Assembly: GCA_963724705.1 (NCBI GenBank)
Contig: CAVRVS010000004.1
Span: 248,001-312,000 of the forward strand
Length of the DNA: 64,000 nucleotides
Direction of reading: 5' to 3'
From: DASQPR01 sp963724705
GTDB lineage: Bacteria > Actinomycetota > Actinomycetes > Mycobacteriales > Micromonosporaceae
The position numbers and the translations under genes are program-made. Of this stretch, positions 45,951 to 53,498 are shown piece after piece. The notes below the pieces were generated by a model. The model searched no databases and was not told where the DNA came from. It was given only the letters and a program-made list of their open reading frames with translations. The stretch's first letter is position 1, and each line of letters starts with the position of its first letter.

Positions 45951-46343
45951 ATGGATGCTGCCGGTGCCCAGGACCAGGTTTCCGAAGAGTTCACCGTGCG
46001 AGGACTTCGTCGCGTGCGCGAGCTTGTGGCTCGCCGTGCTGACGCAGCGGGTGTCCCGGGCGACCGGATCGACGTTCTCGTGTGGGCGACCAACGAGATC
46101 GCAACCAACGCCGTCGTTCATGGTGGGGGTCGGGGTCGTATCACGATCACCGCTATCGACGGTGGTGTGCGGGTTGCGGTGACGGAGTGGGGTGCTGGCT
46201 TCGCCGGACCGAGCGCGGATGACGGGCCAACGCTGGACGCGCCCGGCGGCCGTGGGCTCTGGCTCACGCGGCAGCTCTATCCGGCGATGATCGTCACAAC
46301 CGGCCTAGCGGGAACGACGGTGACGGTTTTCGCGGCGCGCTAA
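45951..46343 (+). CDS. ATP-binding protein of the anti-sigma/HATPase (RsbW-like) family
   Basis: About 130 residues from ATG 45951, with GGTGGGAC upstream. GHKL motifs: VLVWATNEIATNAVVHGGGR (N box), VRVAVTEWGAGF (D-x-G region, here EWGAG) and PGGRGLWLTRQLY (G box). Single-domain proteins like this act as serine kinases/anti-sigma switches with STAS partners. No STAS or sigma-B-like gene is adjacent. It is transcribed away from the BrkB-type gene. Confidence 0.8.
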   Translation: MDAAGAQDQVSEEFTVRGLRRVRELVARRADAAGVPGDRIDVLVWATNEIATNAVVHGGGRGRITITAIDGGVRVAVTEWGAGFAGPSADDGPTLDAPGGRGLWLTRQLYPAMIVTTGLAGTTVTVFAAR

Positions 46344-46450
46344 ACAGTCGTCCTGGCGTCAAACAGCCGTCCGGCCCGCGCGCCCCACGTTGGTCGTCGA
46401 TGACTGCATATGTGCCGGTCAGCAGGTATTGAGCATGCTGGTCAGCGACG
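46344..46450. other. short intergenic spacer
   Basis: No feature recognised between the HATPase gene and a possible tiny membrane protein. Confidence 0.3.
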
Positions 46451-46570
46451 CTAGGGCCGCTGCGGGTAGGTGATACGCGACACCTTCCGGCCCATCATTA
46501 CCGCCACGCTCGCAGTCACGCACAGCGCGCCCGCGAGTATCGGTCGATGATTGGTCGCGGTGTCGTGCAC
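46451..46570 (-). CDS. possible 39-residue single-helix membrane peptide
   Basis: GTG 46570 to TAG 46451-46453. The peptide has a polar head (HDTATNHRP), one hydrophobic helix ILAGALCVTASVAVMMG and a basic tail RKVSRITYPQRP. The topology is protein-like, but no good ribosome site is present and no homologue is known to me. It could be chance. Confidence 0.3.
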   Translation of the reverse strand: MHDTATNHRPILAGALCVTASVAVMMGRKVSRITYPQRP

Positions 46571-46729
46571 ACCGCAACGGGTCTAGGGGCTCGAGCAGCC
46601 GCCGCCGGCTGCTACGAGCTTGCTCGGCGCCTCATGCCCCACTGCGTGAGCAGATATGCCGGCGAGGTTCGGCCGATGAGTTGAACCGTCGACGCGAGCG
46701 GCATCGCCGTCGCCGGGTAACGGACACTG

Positions 46730-46758
46730 TTGTGCCCCCGCCGGGGGCGGGGGCACAA
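46730..46758 (-). terminator. strong hairpin terminator after the trypsin gene
   Basis: A 13-bp perfect stem (46730-46742 with 46746-46758) and 3-base loop, almost all G/C, 36 bases past the stop of the serine protease gene. Confidence 0.75.
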
Positions 46759-46793
46759 CACGTCTGGCTGTCTTTGTCGACTGCGTCGATGGC

Positions 46794-47732
46794 CTACGGC
46801 GTGATCCCAAAGGTCGCAAGGAACGCGATGTCGTCGCTCTGGTCGATGCGGTATTCGTCGTCGGTCCCGGTGCAGTTGGGGCTGAGCCCAAACGAGGTCA
46901 CCGCGACGATCTGGTTCGTGCCGGCGACGAACGTCGGACCGCCGGAGTCGCCGAAGCACGTACCGCCTTGGTGGGTCGTGCCGTTGTTGTTGCTGAAACG
47001 CGCAATCGTGCCCTGTTCGACGCCGAAGGTGCCGTTCAGCGAGGTGAGCTTGACCGTACCGTTGAACCGAACGTCGCCGCCGAAGTCGGCGTGTGGCAGC
47101 TCTTTGTTGAGCCCGTAGCCGACGACCGTGAAGCGTTGCAGATTATTCGGCCCGGTCTGGAATTGGTCAAGGAAGCCGGCGGGCGAAATCCTGGCGTGCT
47201 CGGCGTGCTGAATCGGGTGCTCAAGCTGGAGCACGCCCGCGTCATGCACAAAGAACTGGCTCGGGTCGAATTGTGGATGCGGGTGCGATGTGGCCCGGTG
47301 CCACTCGCTGGAGGCGTTCAGCGCCGCGGCCCAGTCGTGGTAGCGCTGGGCGTTCTGGCCGCGACCGTACGACGAGCTGGGCGGAAGGATGGAGAAGTCC
47401 GGTGCGTCGTTGAAGTTGATCCACACGTCGTCGCCGCCCGAACCGGTTCCGCCGCCAACGGTCGTCGAAGCGCCATCGCTGCCGACGCCGTACGTACAGT
47501 GACCGGCGGTGAGAACGACATTGTTGCTGAGCAGCGTGCCGGAGCAGGTGAACCACGCGCCCGGGTCGTCGAACCGGGAGTCTGGCTCGTCCGGCACGAA
47601 AAACAACAGCTCACCCACCTGGGGATGGGCGCTCGCGTCGGGCTGCCCGTGCGTGATCGCGCTGGCGGGTGCGCTCGCGGCCACCACGACGGCGGCAGCG
47701 GCAGCGATCACGACGCCAAGTCTCTTGAGCAT
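46794..47732 (-). CDS. secreted trypsin-like serine protease (S1)
   Basis: 312 residues from ATG 47732, with AGGGGA upstream. Signal peptide MLKRLGVVIAAAAAVVVAAS, cut near ASAPASA. S1 domain with the triad: His in VVLTAGHC (about 76), Asp in FVHDAGVLQLE (about 164) and Ser in TCFGDSGGPTFV (about 262). Cys pairs flank His and Ser. An insert rich in Ser/Tyr/Gly (ILPPSSSYGRGQNAQRYHD) is unusual in length. There is no clear long propeptide, so the mature enzyme may start soon after the signal. It is monocistronic and ends in a strong terminator. Confidence 0.9.
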   Translation of the reverse strand: MLKRLGVVIAAAAAVVVAASAPASAITHGQPDASAHPQVGELLFFVPDEPDSRFDDPGAWFTCSGTLLSNNVVLTAGHCTYGVGSDGASTTVGGGTGSGGDDVWINFNDAPDFSILPPSSSYGRGQNAQRYHDWAAALNASSEWHRATSHPHPQFDPSQFFVHDAGVLQLEHPIQHAEHARISPAGFLDQFQTGPNNLQRFTVVGYGLNKELPHADFGGDVRFNGTVKLTSLNGTFGVEQGTIARFSNNNGTTHQGGTCFGDSGGPTFVAGTNQIVAVTSFGLSPNCTGTDDEYRIDQSDDIAFLATFGITP

Positions 47733-48038
47733 TCGGTCCCCTTCCGACGAACGCCGCGCGGACGGTTTGCGCCCGAATCGGCACAGCAAAGGCACAGCAT
47801 CATCGTGTCCGACATTCGTCGTCAACCGATACCCGCGCGGGCCGAGGCAAGGGCGATGGCAAGGGTCGACCGCGTCGGTGGCAGTGGTTGATCGTGGATC
47901 GCCAGGATGGGCCGGCGAGTCTTTCGACTCGTCGACGTCGGGCCCGCTGGTCGTCAGGCGCAGCCGGTTGCCGGCACCGCCGCAAGCCTTCGTCGGGTAG
48001 CTCGGCCAACGGTGGGCATCAAGCCGGCTGTTAACACC
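47733..48038. other. intergenic region upstream of the trypsin gene
   Basis: About 305 bases between two minus-strand genes; it should hold the protease promoter. No repeat, hairpin or gene recognised. Confidence 0.35.
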
Positions 48039-48783
48039 TCAGCCGGGAAGCGCGGCTAGGCCGGCGAGGAATGCGAGGCGCTCGGCCGGGGTGAGCGCTG
48101 CGTATGGCGCCGCGTCACGAACGTTGGTCTCCGCTTCGATGGCCTCGCGTTTGGCGCCCACTGGCAGCTGCCTGATCGTCGTGGTGGTGAGTCCGGCCGC
48201 TTGCCACGCCGCGGCGTGCGCGTCCTGCCGGTGGTAGCGCAGGACCGACAGCCGGGTGTGCAGGAGCAGTCCCGAAGAGGCGTCCGGGGGCTCGTACGGC
48301 GGGGCCATAGTCGCGTATGCGGTGCCGCCGGTCGCCAGCCCAGCCCGGACCAGGCGTCCTGCCAGGTCGCCAAGCTCGGCAAGACTGCCCTCGCGTTCTG
48401 TCCACAGTTCGTTGGCCACAGTCGCGGTGACGTTGTACATGTGGGTCAGCATCATCCGACCACGTTCGGTGGCTACAACGGCGTCACCGCCAGCCCGCTC
48501 GACCAGCCCGCCGACAACGAGCGCCTCGACGTCGCGTTGGACGTCCGCCGGGTCGCGGTAGCGATACACCGCGGCCAGCCCGTCCTCGGTGACCGGACGG
48601 GTTAGCAAGCGCGGTGCGGAGCTGGCCGAGCATCCGTATCGCGTCGGCCGGCGCGGCAACCGGTCCGGGCGGGGCCGGAGCACGGGAAATCGCAAGATTC
48701 ACGACGGCGAGCGTCAGCCGTTCGATGACCGGCGCAACGAATGATGCACAACGGTCGGGCGCAACGTCGACCAGGTCAGCCAT
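48039..48783 (-). CDS. winged-helix-like protein of unknown role (MarR/SCO6745-like), frameshifted
   Basis: ATG 48783 (MADLVDVAPDRCASFVAPVI). The first frame runs to ADAIRMLGQLRTAL near 48605. The other frame continues LTRPVTEDGLAAVYRYRDPA, DVQRDVEALVVGGLVERAGG, which looks like a winged helix. Then come VVATERGRMMLTHMYNVTAT and a helical end EAETNVRDAAPYAALTPAER. The C-terminal LTPAER--FLAGLAALPG pattern recalls actinobacterial proteins annotated MarR-like or SCO6745-like. One indel separates the two parts. Confidence 0.6.
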
Positions 48784-48896
48784 GACCCGACCGTAGCAAC
48801 GTTCGGGCGCGACTTCCCGCATCGGTCATTGCTCTATGGCGATGATCGACAAGCGATCGTGCTCTCGGCATTTGCGATGAGGTCGCGCCCCGTGGC

Positions 48897-48934
48897 GCAC
48901 GGCCCCGGGCGCGCGCAGTGGTCCGGGGCCGTGC
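48897..48934 (-). terminator. hairpin terminator after the sigma/regulator pair
   Basis: A perfect 12-bp stem (48897-48908 with 48923-48934) lies five bases past the stop of the preceding gene. There is no T run. Confidence 0.7.
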
Positions 48935-48939
48935 ACGAC

Positions 48940-49674
48940 CTAGTGGGACGGTTTCGGGCTGGGGTTTGCGGTGGGGTGGCCGCTCGGGTGACCGCTGGGG
49001 GCGTCGGTGGGGTGGCCGCTCGGTCGGCCGGTGGGGTGGGTGCTGGGCTGGCCGCCGGGGTGTTGACTCGGCGAGCCGCTGGGGTGGGCCGTGGTGGTGG
49101 CGAGGAGGTTGGTGCAGTACGAGTCGACGTTGTCCTTACCGCCGGCCGCGACCAGAAGCGCTTGGAACGCGGGGTTGTCCAGGGCCTTGCCTTGCGCGGA
49201 GCCGGCACCAGCGGTGTAGGCGTGGCAAAGCCCGACCAGCGAGGGCGACGGGTCTGCGCTGCCGGCGGGGTGGGGCGAGGCCGCCGGTCCGTGGCTGGAA
49301 CCGGACTGCCCGGCCGATGCGGCTGGGCTCGGGTGGCTGCCGAGCGGGTTTGGCAGGGCACCGGTGCTGGCGGCCAGAGCCACCCCACCGGTACCTAGGA
49401 CAAGGGCGCCAACCGCTATGGCCTTGACGGTGAGCAGCTTGACTACCGCTGTTTTGATCATCGACTGTCTCCGTTGTGGGGGGAAAGGACGCAGACGAGC
49501 GCGACCAAATGCGGCTAGCGCCTCGTGCCGGCCGGCCAGTTCACCCGGTTGGGTCGGCCCGGCCACGGCGCGAAGCACGTCGGCAAGACGCTGGTGCTGA
49601 GGATCGACACCGGCACCGTTGAGGAGATCCTCGGCGGTGCGCGCGTTGATGCGGCGGGCTCGGTACATGCTCAT
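48940..49674 (-). CDS. probable membrane regulator (anti-sigma-like) with His/Pro-rich repeat tail
   Basis: 244 residues; ATG 49674 overlaps the ECF sigma stop. The first 70 residues are cytosolic (RRINARTAEDLLNGAGVDPQ, LADVLRAVAGPTQPGELAGR), a pattern often found after actinobacterial sigma genes. A helix follows (VKAIAVGALVLGTGGVALAA). The outside part has GLCHAYTAGAGSAQGKALDN and DSYCTNLLATTTAHP (two Cys, probably a disulfide). The last 45 residues are a degenerate repeat of SGHPT/SxHPG units rich in His and Pro. The overlap and topology make an anti-sigma role likely. The repeat could bind metal. Confidence 0.7.
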   Translation of the reverse strand: MSMYRARRINARTAEDLLNGAGVDPQHQRLADVLRAVAGPTQPGELAGRHEALAAFGRARLRPFPPQRRQSMIKTAVVKLLTVKAIAVGALVLGTGGVALAASTGALPNPLGSHPSPAASAGQSGSSHGPAASPHPAGSADPSPSLVGLCHAYTAGAGSAQGKALDNPAFQALLVAAGGKDNVDSYCTNLLATTTAHPSGSPSQHPGGQPSTHPTGRPSGHPTDAPSGHPSGHPTANPSPKPSH

Positions 49675-50315
49675 CTCACCTGTTTCGGCGCCACGAGGGC
49701 AGCGCGTGTTACTGACGGCCGGCCAGCACCGTCGGGGATCTCGGCAAGTCGGGCGGCGAGCCGACGCAGACCTCGGTGGGCGGCCACCCGTACGGCCCCG
49801 GGCCGCTTACCCAACACCGCGGCCGCAGCGTTGGCATCCAGGCCCATGACCACCCGCAGCAGGACCGCTTCAGCCTGGTCGAGTGGCAAGCTGGCGATAA
49901 GAGCGACGGCCGCCCCAGTCGAGACCGCTGCCACCGCCTCCTCGCCCGGATCGCGCCCATGTGCGGGCAGCTGGACCAGGTCCTCGATCGGAGTCGCCAC
50001 CGCGGGGCGGCGTTTGTGATGACGCAGATGATCGAGCGCCCGATGCCGAGCGACGGTCGCGGCCCAGCCACGAAACCCGTGCGTGTCGCGTAGCCCAGGC
50101 AAGTCCCGAACGATCTGCAGCCACGCCTCAGAGGCGACGTCCTCGGCATCCTCGCCGACCAGTCCGCGCAGATACCGCAGCAAACCAGGCTGGACGGTCA
50201 CATAAAGGGTGTCGAACGCCGCTGCGTCACCGCGTTGCGCGGCAATGACACAAGACTCGAGGTCATCCGGCCCATCCGGCGCTGGCCGCCCTGTCGCCAC
50301 CACCCCTCCCAACAC
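49671..50315 (-). CDS. ECF-family RNA polymerase sigma factor
   Basis: 214 residues from GTG 50315 (GTG 50303 possible). Region 2: PGLLRYLRGLVGEDAEDVAS, EAWLQIVRDLPGLRDTHGFR, GWAATVARHRALDHLRHHKR. Region 4: LPLDQAEAVLLRVVMGLDAN, GKRPGAVRVAAHRGLRRLAA. The long linker between them (VATPIEDLVQLPAHGRDPGE) is normal. Its stop overlaps the next gene, a membrane protein that is probably its regulator. The pair resembles the SigD/RsdA pair at 37 kb in arrangement but not in the partner's motif. Confidence 0.88.
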   Translation of the reverse strand: MLGGVVATGRPAPDGPDDLESCVIAAQRGDAAAFDTLYVTVQPGLLRYLRGLVGEDAEDVASEAWLQIVRDLPGLRDTHGFRGWAATVARHRALDHLRHHKRRPAVATPIEDLVQLPAHGRDPGEEAVAAVSTGAAVALIASLPLDQAEAVLLRVVMGLDANAAAAVLGKRPGAVRVAAHRGLRRLAARLAEIPDGAGRPSVTRAALVAPKQVR

Positions 50316-51075
50316 GTGAGCCCTCGCAGCAGACCCACGTCGGCCGGTCGCGGTCCATGATGATTCAGGCCACCACCCTCTACAAAAGCGCCACAGGCCG
50401 CTGGTGCGTTACACGTTCAGCGTCGGCGACATGCGAACAAGCATGCGTGGCGGCCCGGTGTGTCGGGATAAGCGAACGTTCTGATGGGCGGGTAGCCGCG
50501 GCAACGCGTACGGCGATGTTGATCGAGCGAGCAATGATGGTGACTTCGGCCGAGCGAGCAGCACCCGAGTGCACTCCGATCCGACCCTTCGTACGTGACG
50601 AAGCTCGATGCCGCGCGACCACCTGATCGATCGGGTGCGGGAGCGGGATTGTCAAGTAACGCTCAGACGATCCGGCGGGTGCGTGCCGCTGCGATGCGGC
50701 GGGGGGGTCATCCGTATCGAGTGGCGCCGTCGTGGAATGGCCGCGCACGTCCCCAGCCGCTACTGCATCATCCAGGCGACGTGGCGAGATCGCAGATCTC
50801 CAGGCACGGTCGGCTTCGTCCCGCAATGCGCAACCGGTGCGGGTGCTGGCCGGGCCCGACAGGGCGGTCTTGAAGGTCGAGCAACCCGATCCGGTACCGC
50901 TCCCTCGTGTCCTGTGTCGACGCAGGTGCGGCCGCCCAGTGTGACGCCGTGGGCCTCGATGACGCTGAGGTATGCGACACGTCTGACCGTCCATGTGTGC
51001 ATGGGTAAGCGCGTAGCTACCCGGTGTAAGTGGCGGCATTCAGTCATATCGATCAACTCTCGAGGAGTTATGCGC
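50316..51075. other. region upstream of the sedolisin gene, no gene recognised
   Basis: About 760 bases. The open frame of the S53 gene extends upstream to 50608, but the added residues are Arg-rich and random-looking. It should hold promoters for both the sigma (minus) and the protease (plus). No repeat or hairpin stood out. Confidence 0.45.
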
Positions 51076-53034
51076 ATGCGTAAACGCACCATGCTCGCCA
51101 TTGGCGTCGCCGTCGGCTTAGCCGCCGCGATGGGCCCGGCGTATGCCGCGCAGGCTGCACCGAAGCGGACCTTGTCCGGAAGCGTGCCCGGTTGGGCGAA
51201 AGCGTCGGCGCTGCAGGGCGCCGCTGACGGCAGCGATCACGTTGGTTTCCGCGTCTACCTCGGTTGGCGTGACGAGGCCGCGGTGAGCCAACTGGCAACG
51301 GCCGTGTCCACCCCGGGCAATTCGAGCTACCACCAGTTCCTGACCCCGCAACAGTTCCGTAGCCAATTCGCACCCAGCCAGTCGGACGTGTCGGCGGTGC
51401 AGAAGTGGCTCCGCGACTCCGGCTTCACTGTCGACTACACGCCGGACAACGGGCACTATGTGGCGGCCGAAGGCTCGGTCGCGCAGGCGGAGGCGGCTTT
51501 CGGCGCGACTATCGGCCTCTACACCAACGGAGACCTGACGCTGCATTCGCCGGAGTCGGCGCTGTCGGTGCCGTCCAACCTGACCGCGGTCACCGCCGTC
51601 GTCGGGCTCGACGACTCGGCCGCACTGGTCACTCATGACGCGCCACCGTCGCCCGGATTCGTGAACGGACAACCGTGCTCCGACTACTGGGGTCAGAAGA
51701 CCACGACGAACACCGCGACGCTTGATGGCACCACCGTGCCTGGCAACTACCCGTACGCTCCGTGCGGTTACACGCCGAGCCAGCTGGAGGGCGCGTACGG
51801 CGTGTCCGGCGCGATTGCCGCCGGTAACGACGGCCGCGGCCAGACCGTTGCGATCATCGACGCCTACGCGTCGCCGACGATCGCGGACGACGCGAACACG
51901 TATTCGTCGAAGCACGGCTTGCCGACTATGAACGGTGGCCAGTTCAGCCAGGTCGTTGCGCCCGGCACCTACCACCACCCGGAGTCGGGTGCGCGTGGCA
52001 AGAAGGGCGGGGTACAGGACCCGCAGGGCTGGTACGGCGAGGAAACGCTCGATGTCGAGGCCGTCCATTCGATGGCGCCCGGAGCGAACATCGTCTACGT
52101 CGGTGCCCCGAACAACTACCAGGACCTCGACGCTGCCCTCAACAACGTCGTGGACAAGCATCTCGCGTCGATCGTCACGAACTCGTACGGCTTCGCGAGC
52201 GAGGCACTCCCACCGGGATACATGAACTCGCAGCTCGACACGATGCTTCAGGCCGCGGTCACCGGCATCGGTGTGTACTTCTCTTCCGGTGACAATGGCG
52301 ACGAGACTGGTGGCAACCCGAGCAACGCCGCGGCCGCGACGCCGGACTGGCCCGCGTCGAGCCCGTGGGTGACCGCGGTTGGTGGCACGTCCCTCGGTGT
52401 TGGCGCGAGCAACCAGTACCTGTTCGAGACGGGCTGGGAGACCGGCAAGTCGACCCTGTCGAAGGGAGCGTTCACGCCCACGCCCCCGGGCGCCTACCTC
52501 TACGGATCCGGCGGTGGAACGAGTCATCTGTTTGCGCAGCCGTCGTACCAGGCCGGCGTCGTACCCGCTTCGATCGCGGACCGCAACGGCGCACCGGCCC
52601 GCGCGGTTCCCGACATCGCCGCGCTCGGTGACCCGACGACCGGCATGCTCGTGGGCCAGACGCAGACGTTCCCGGATGGCGCCAGGTACGGCGAATACCG
52701 CATTGGTGGGACCAGCCTCGCGTCCCCGTTGATGGCTGGCATGATGGCGCTCGTGCAGCAGAAGGCCGGGCACGTCATCGGCTTTGCCAACCCGCTCATC
52801 TACGCCAACTACGGCAGCGCCGCATACCACGACGTTGTGCAGCCCGGCTCGGCGACGGGTGCGGTCCGCTCCGATTACGTCAACGGCATCAATGACGAAA
52901 ACGGCTACGTCTACTCGCTGCGGTCGATGAGCTTCGACTCCGGTCTGACCATCCACACCGCACCCGGGTACGACGATGTGACGGGCGTGGGTACCCCGAA
53001 TGGTGCCGCGTTCCTGGCGGCCCTTAGCTCGTAA
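51076..53034 (+). CDS. secreted sedolisin/kumamolisin-type peptidase (S53)
   Basis: About 652 residues from ATG 51076, eight bases after GAGGAG (ATG 51070 is too close to it). Signal peptide RKRTMLAIGVAVGLAAAMGP, then YAAQAAP. A pro-domain of the Pro-kuma type follows (HQFLTPQQFRSQFAPSQSDV, VAEAAFGATIGLY-like). The catalytic domain has Glu and Asp in YGEETLDVEAVHSMAPGA (about 322 and 326), the oxyanion Asp in SSGDNGDETGG (about 404) and Ser in IGGTSLASPLMAG (about 545). The calcium-site end is GYDDVTGVGTPNGAAF. It is an acid-acting endopeptidase. A strong terminator follows. Confidence 0.93.
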   Translation: MRKRTMLAIGVAVGLAAAMGPAYAAQAAPKRTLSGSVPGWAKASALQGAADGSDHVGFRVYLGWRDEAAVSQLATAVSTPGNSSYHQFLTPQQFRSQFAPSQSDVSAVQKWLRDSGFTVDYTPDNGHYVAAEGSVAQAEAAFGATIGLYTNGDLTLHSPESALSVPSNLTAVTAVVGLDDSAALVTHDAPPSPGFVNGQPCSDYWGQKTTTNTATLDGTTVPGNYPYAPCGYTPSQLEGAYGVSGAIAAGNDGRGQTVAIIDAYASPTIADDANTYSSKHGLPTMNGGQFSQVVAPGTYHHPESGARGKKGGVQDPQGWYGEETLDVEAVHSMAPGANIVYVGAPNNYQDLDAALNNVVDKHLASIVTNSYGFASEALPPGYMNSQLDTMLQAAVTGIGVYFSSGDNGDETGGNPSNAAAATPDWPASSPWVTAVGGTSLGVGASNQYLFETGWETGKSTLSKGAFTPTPPGAYLYGSGGGTSHLFAQPSYQAGVVPASIADRNGAPARAVPDIAALGDPTTGMLVGQTQTFPDGARYGEYRIGGTSLASPLMAGMMALVQQKAGHVIGFANPLIYANYGSAAYHDVVQPGSATGAVRSDYVNGINDENGYVYSLRSMSFDSGLTIHTAPGYDDVTGVGTPNGAAFLAALSS

Positions 53035-53045
53035 ACCAGCGCCAC

Positions 53046-53086
53046 CCCGAAGGGTGCGACGACCTCGTTGCGTCGCACCCTTCGGG
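53046..53086 (+). terminator. hairpin terminator after the sedolisin gene
   Basis: A perfect 16-bp stem (53046-53061 with 53071-53086) and 9-base loop, 11 bases after the stop. Confidence 0.85.
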
Positions 53087-53418
53087 CTTCCGTTCACCGA
53101 CCATGGCCGGTGCACCCCAGCAGCCGTTTCGCCACTCGGCAAAGTCCGGTCGGCCGCGCGACAGTAAGAATCGGGTTGCCGCCTGCACGGCCATTGCCCG
53201 CGAGCAATCGGACTGACGATCCCTCGTGATGGAATGCCACCTCGCCCTTGAGGCAACGCCCGTGGGTACACATCACCGACCGATCCGCAGCTGCGTTCCG
53301 ATCCCATCGCCGGCCGGCGACATCTCGCCGGATCAGGTCGCCAGCCATCGCCTCAGGCGCCCTGGACCCGGCCCGCCGATCCTCCGTCGAAATGGCCCGG
53401 AGGAGTCACGGCTTGGCA

Positions 53419-53456
53419 TTGACACATGAGGATATACGCGCGTATCTATCAGATAG
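53419..53456 (+). promoter_or_regulatory. promoter and palindromic operator of the GH9-GH18 operon
   Basis: TTGACA at 53419-53424, an 18-base spacer and TATCTA at 53443-53448 make a good housekeeping-type promoter in an AT-rich island. Overlapping the -10 is the perfect palindrome CTATCAGATAG (53446-53456), placed where a bound repressor would block initiation. A second near-palindrome GATATACGCGCGTATC lies in the spacer (53431-53446). The coding start is about 45 bases further. Confidence 0.6.
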
Positions 53457-53498
53457 GAAATCTAACTATCTTTTGCGACCGTGTGGAAGGAGCCCTGC

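Noticed and set aside
46730..46758. An operator palindrome
   Set aside because: The 3-base loop, all-G/C stem and position just past a stop codon fit a terminator better.
48940..49070. A tandem repeat or CRISPR-like array
   Set aside because: The periodic GGGTGG/GGCCG pattern encodes the His/Pro repeat tail of a protein. Units are short and uneven, with no spacers.
51118..53307. A 729-codon open frame on the minus strand
   Set aside because: It is antisense to the intact sedolisin gene, Arg/Val-rich and without domains. High GC in third positions of the real gene creates such mirror frames.
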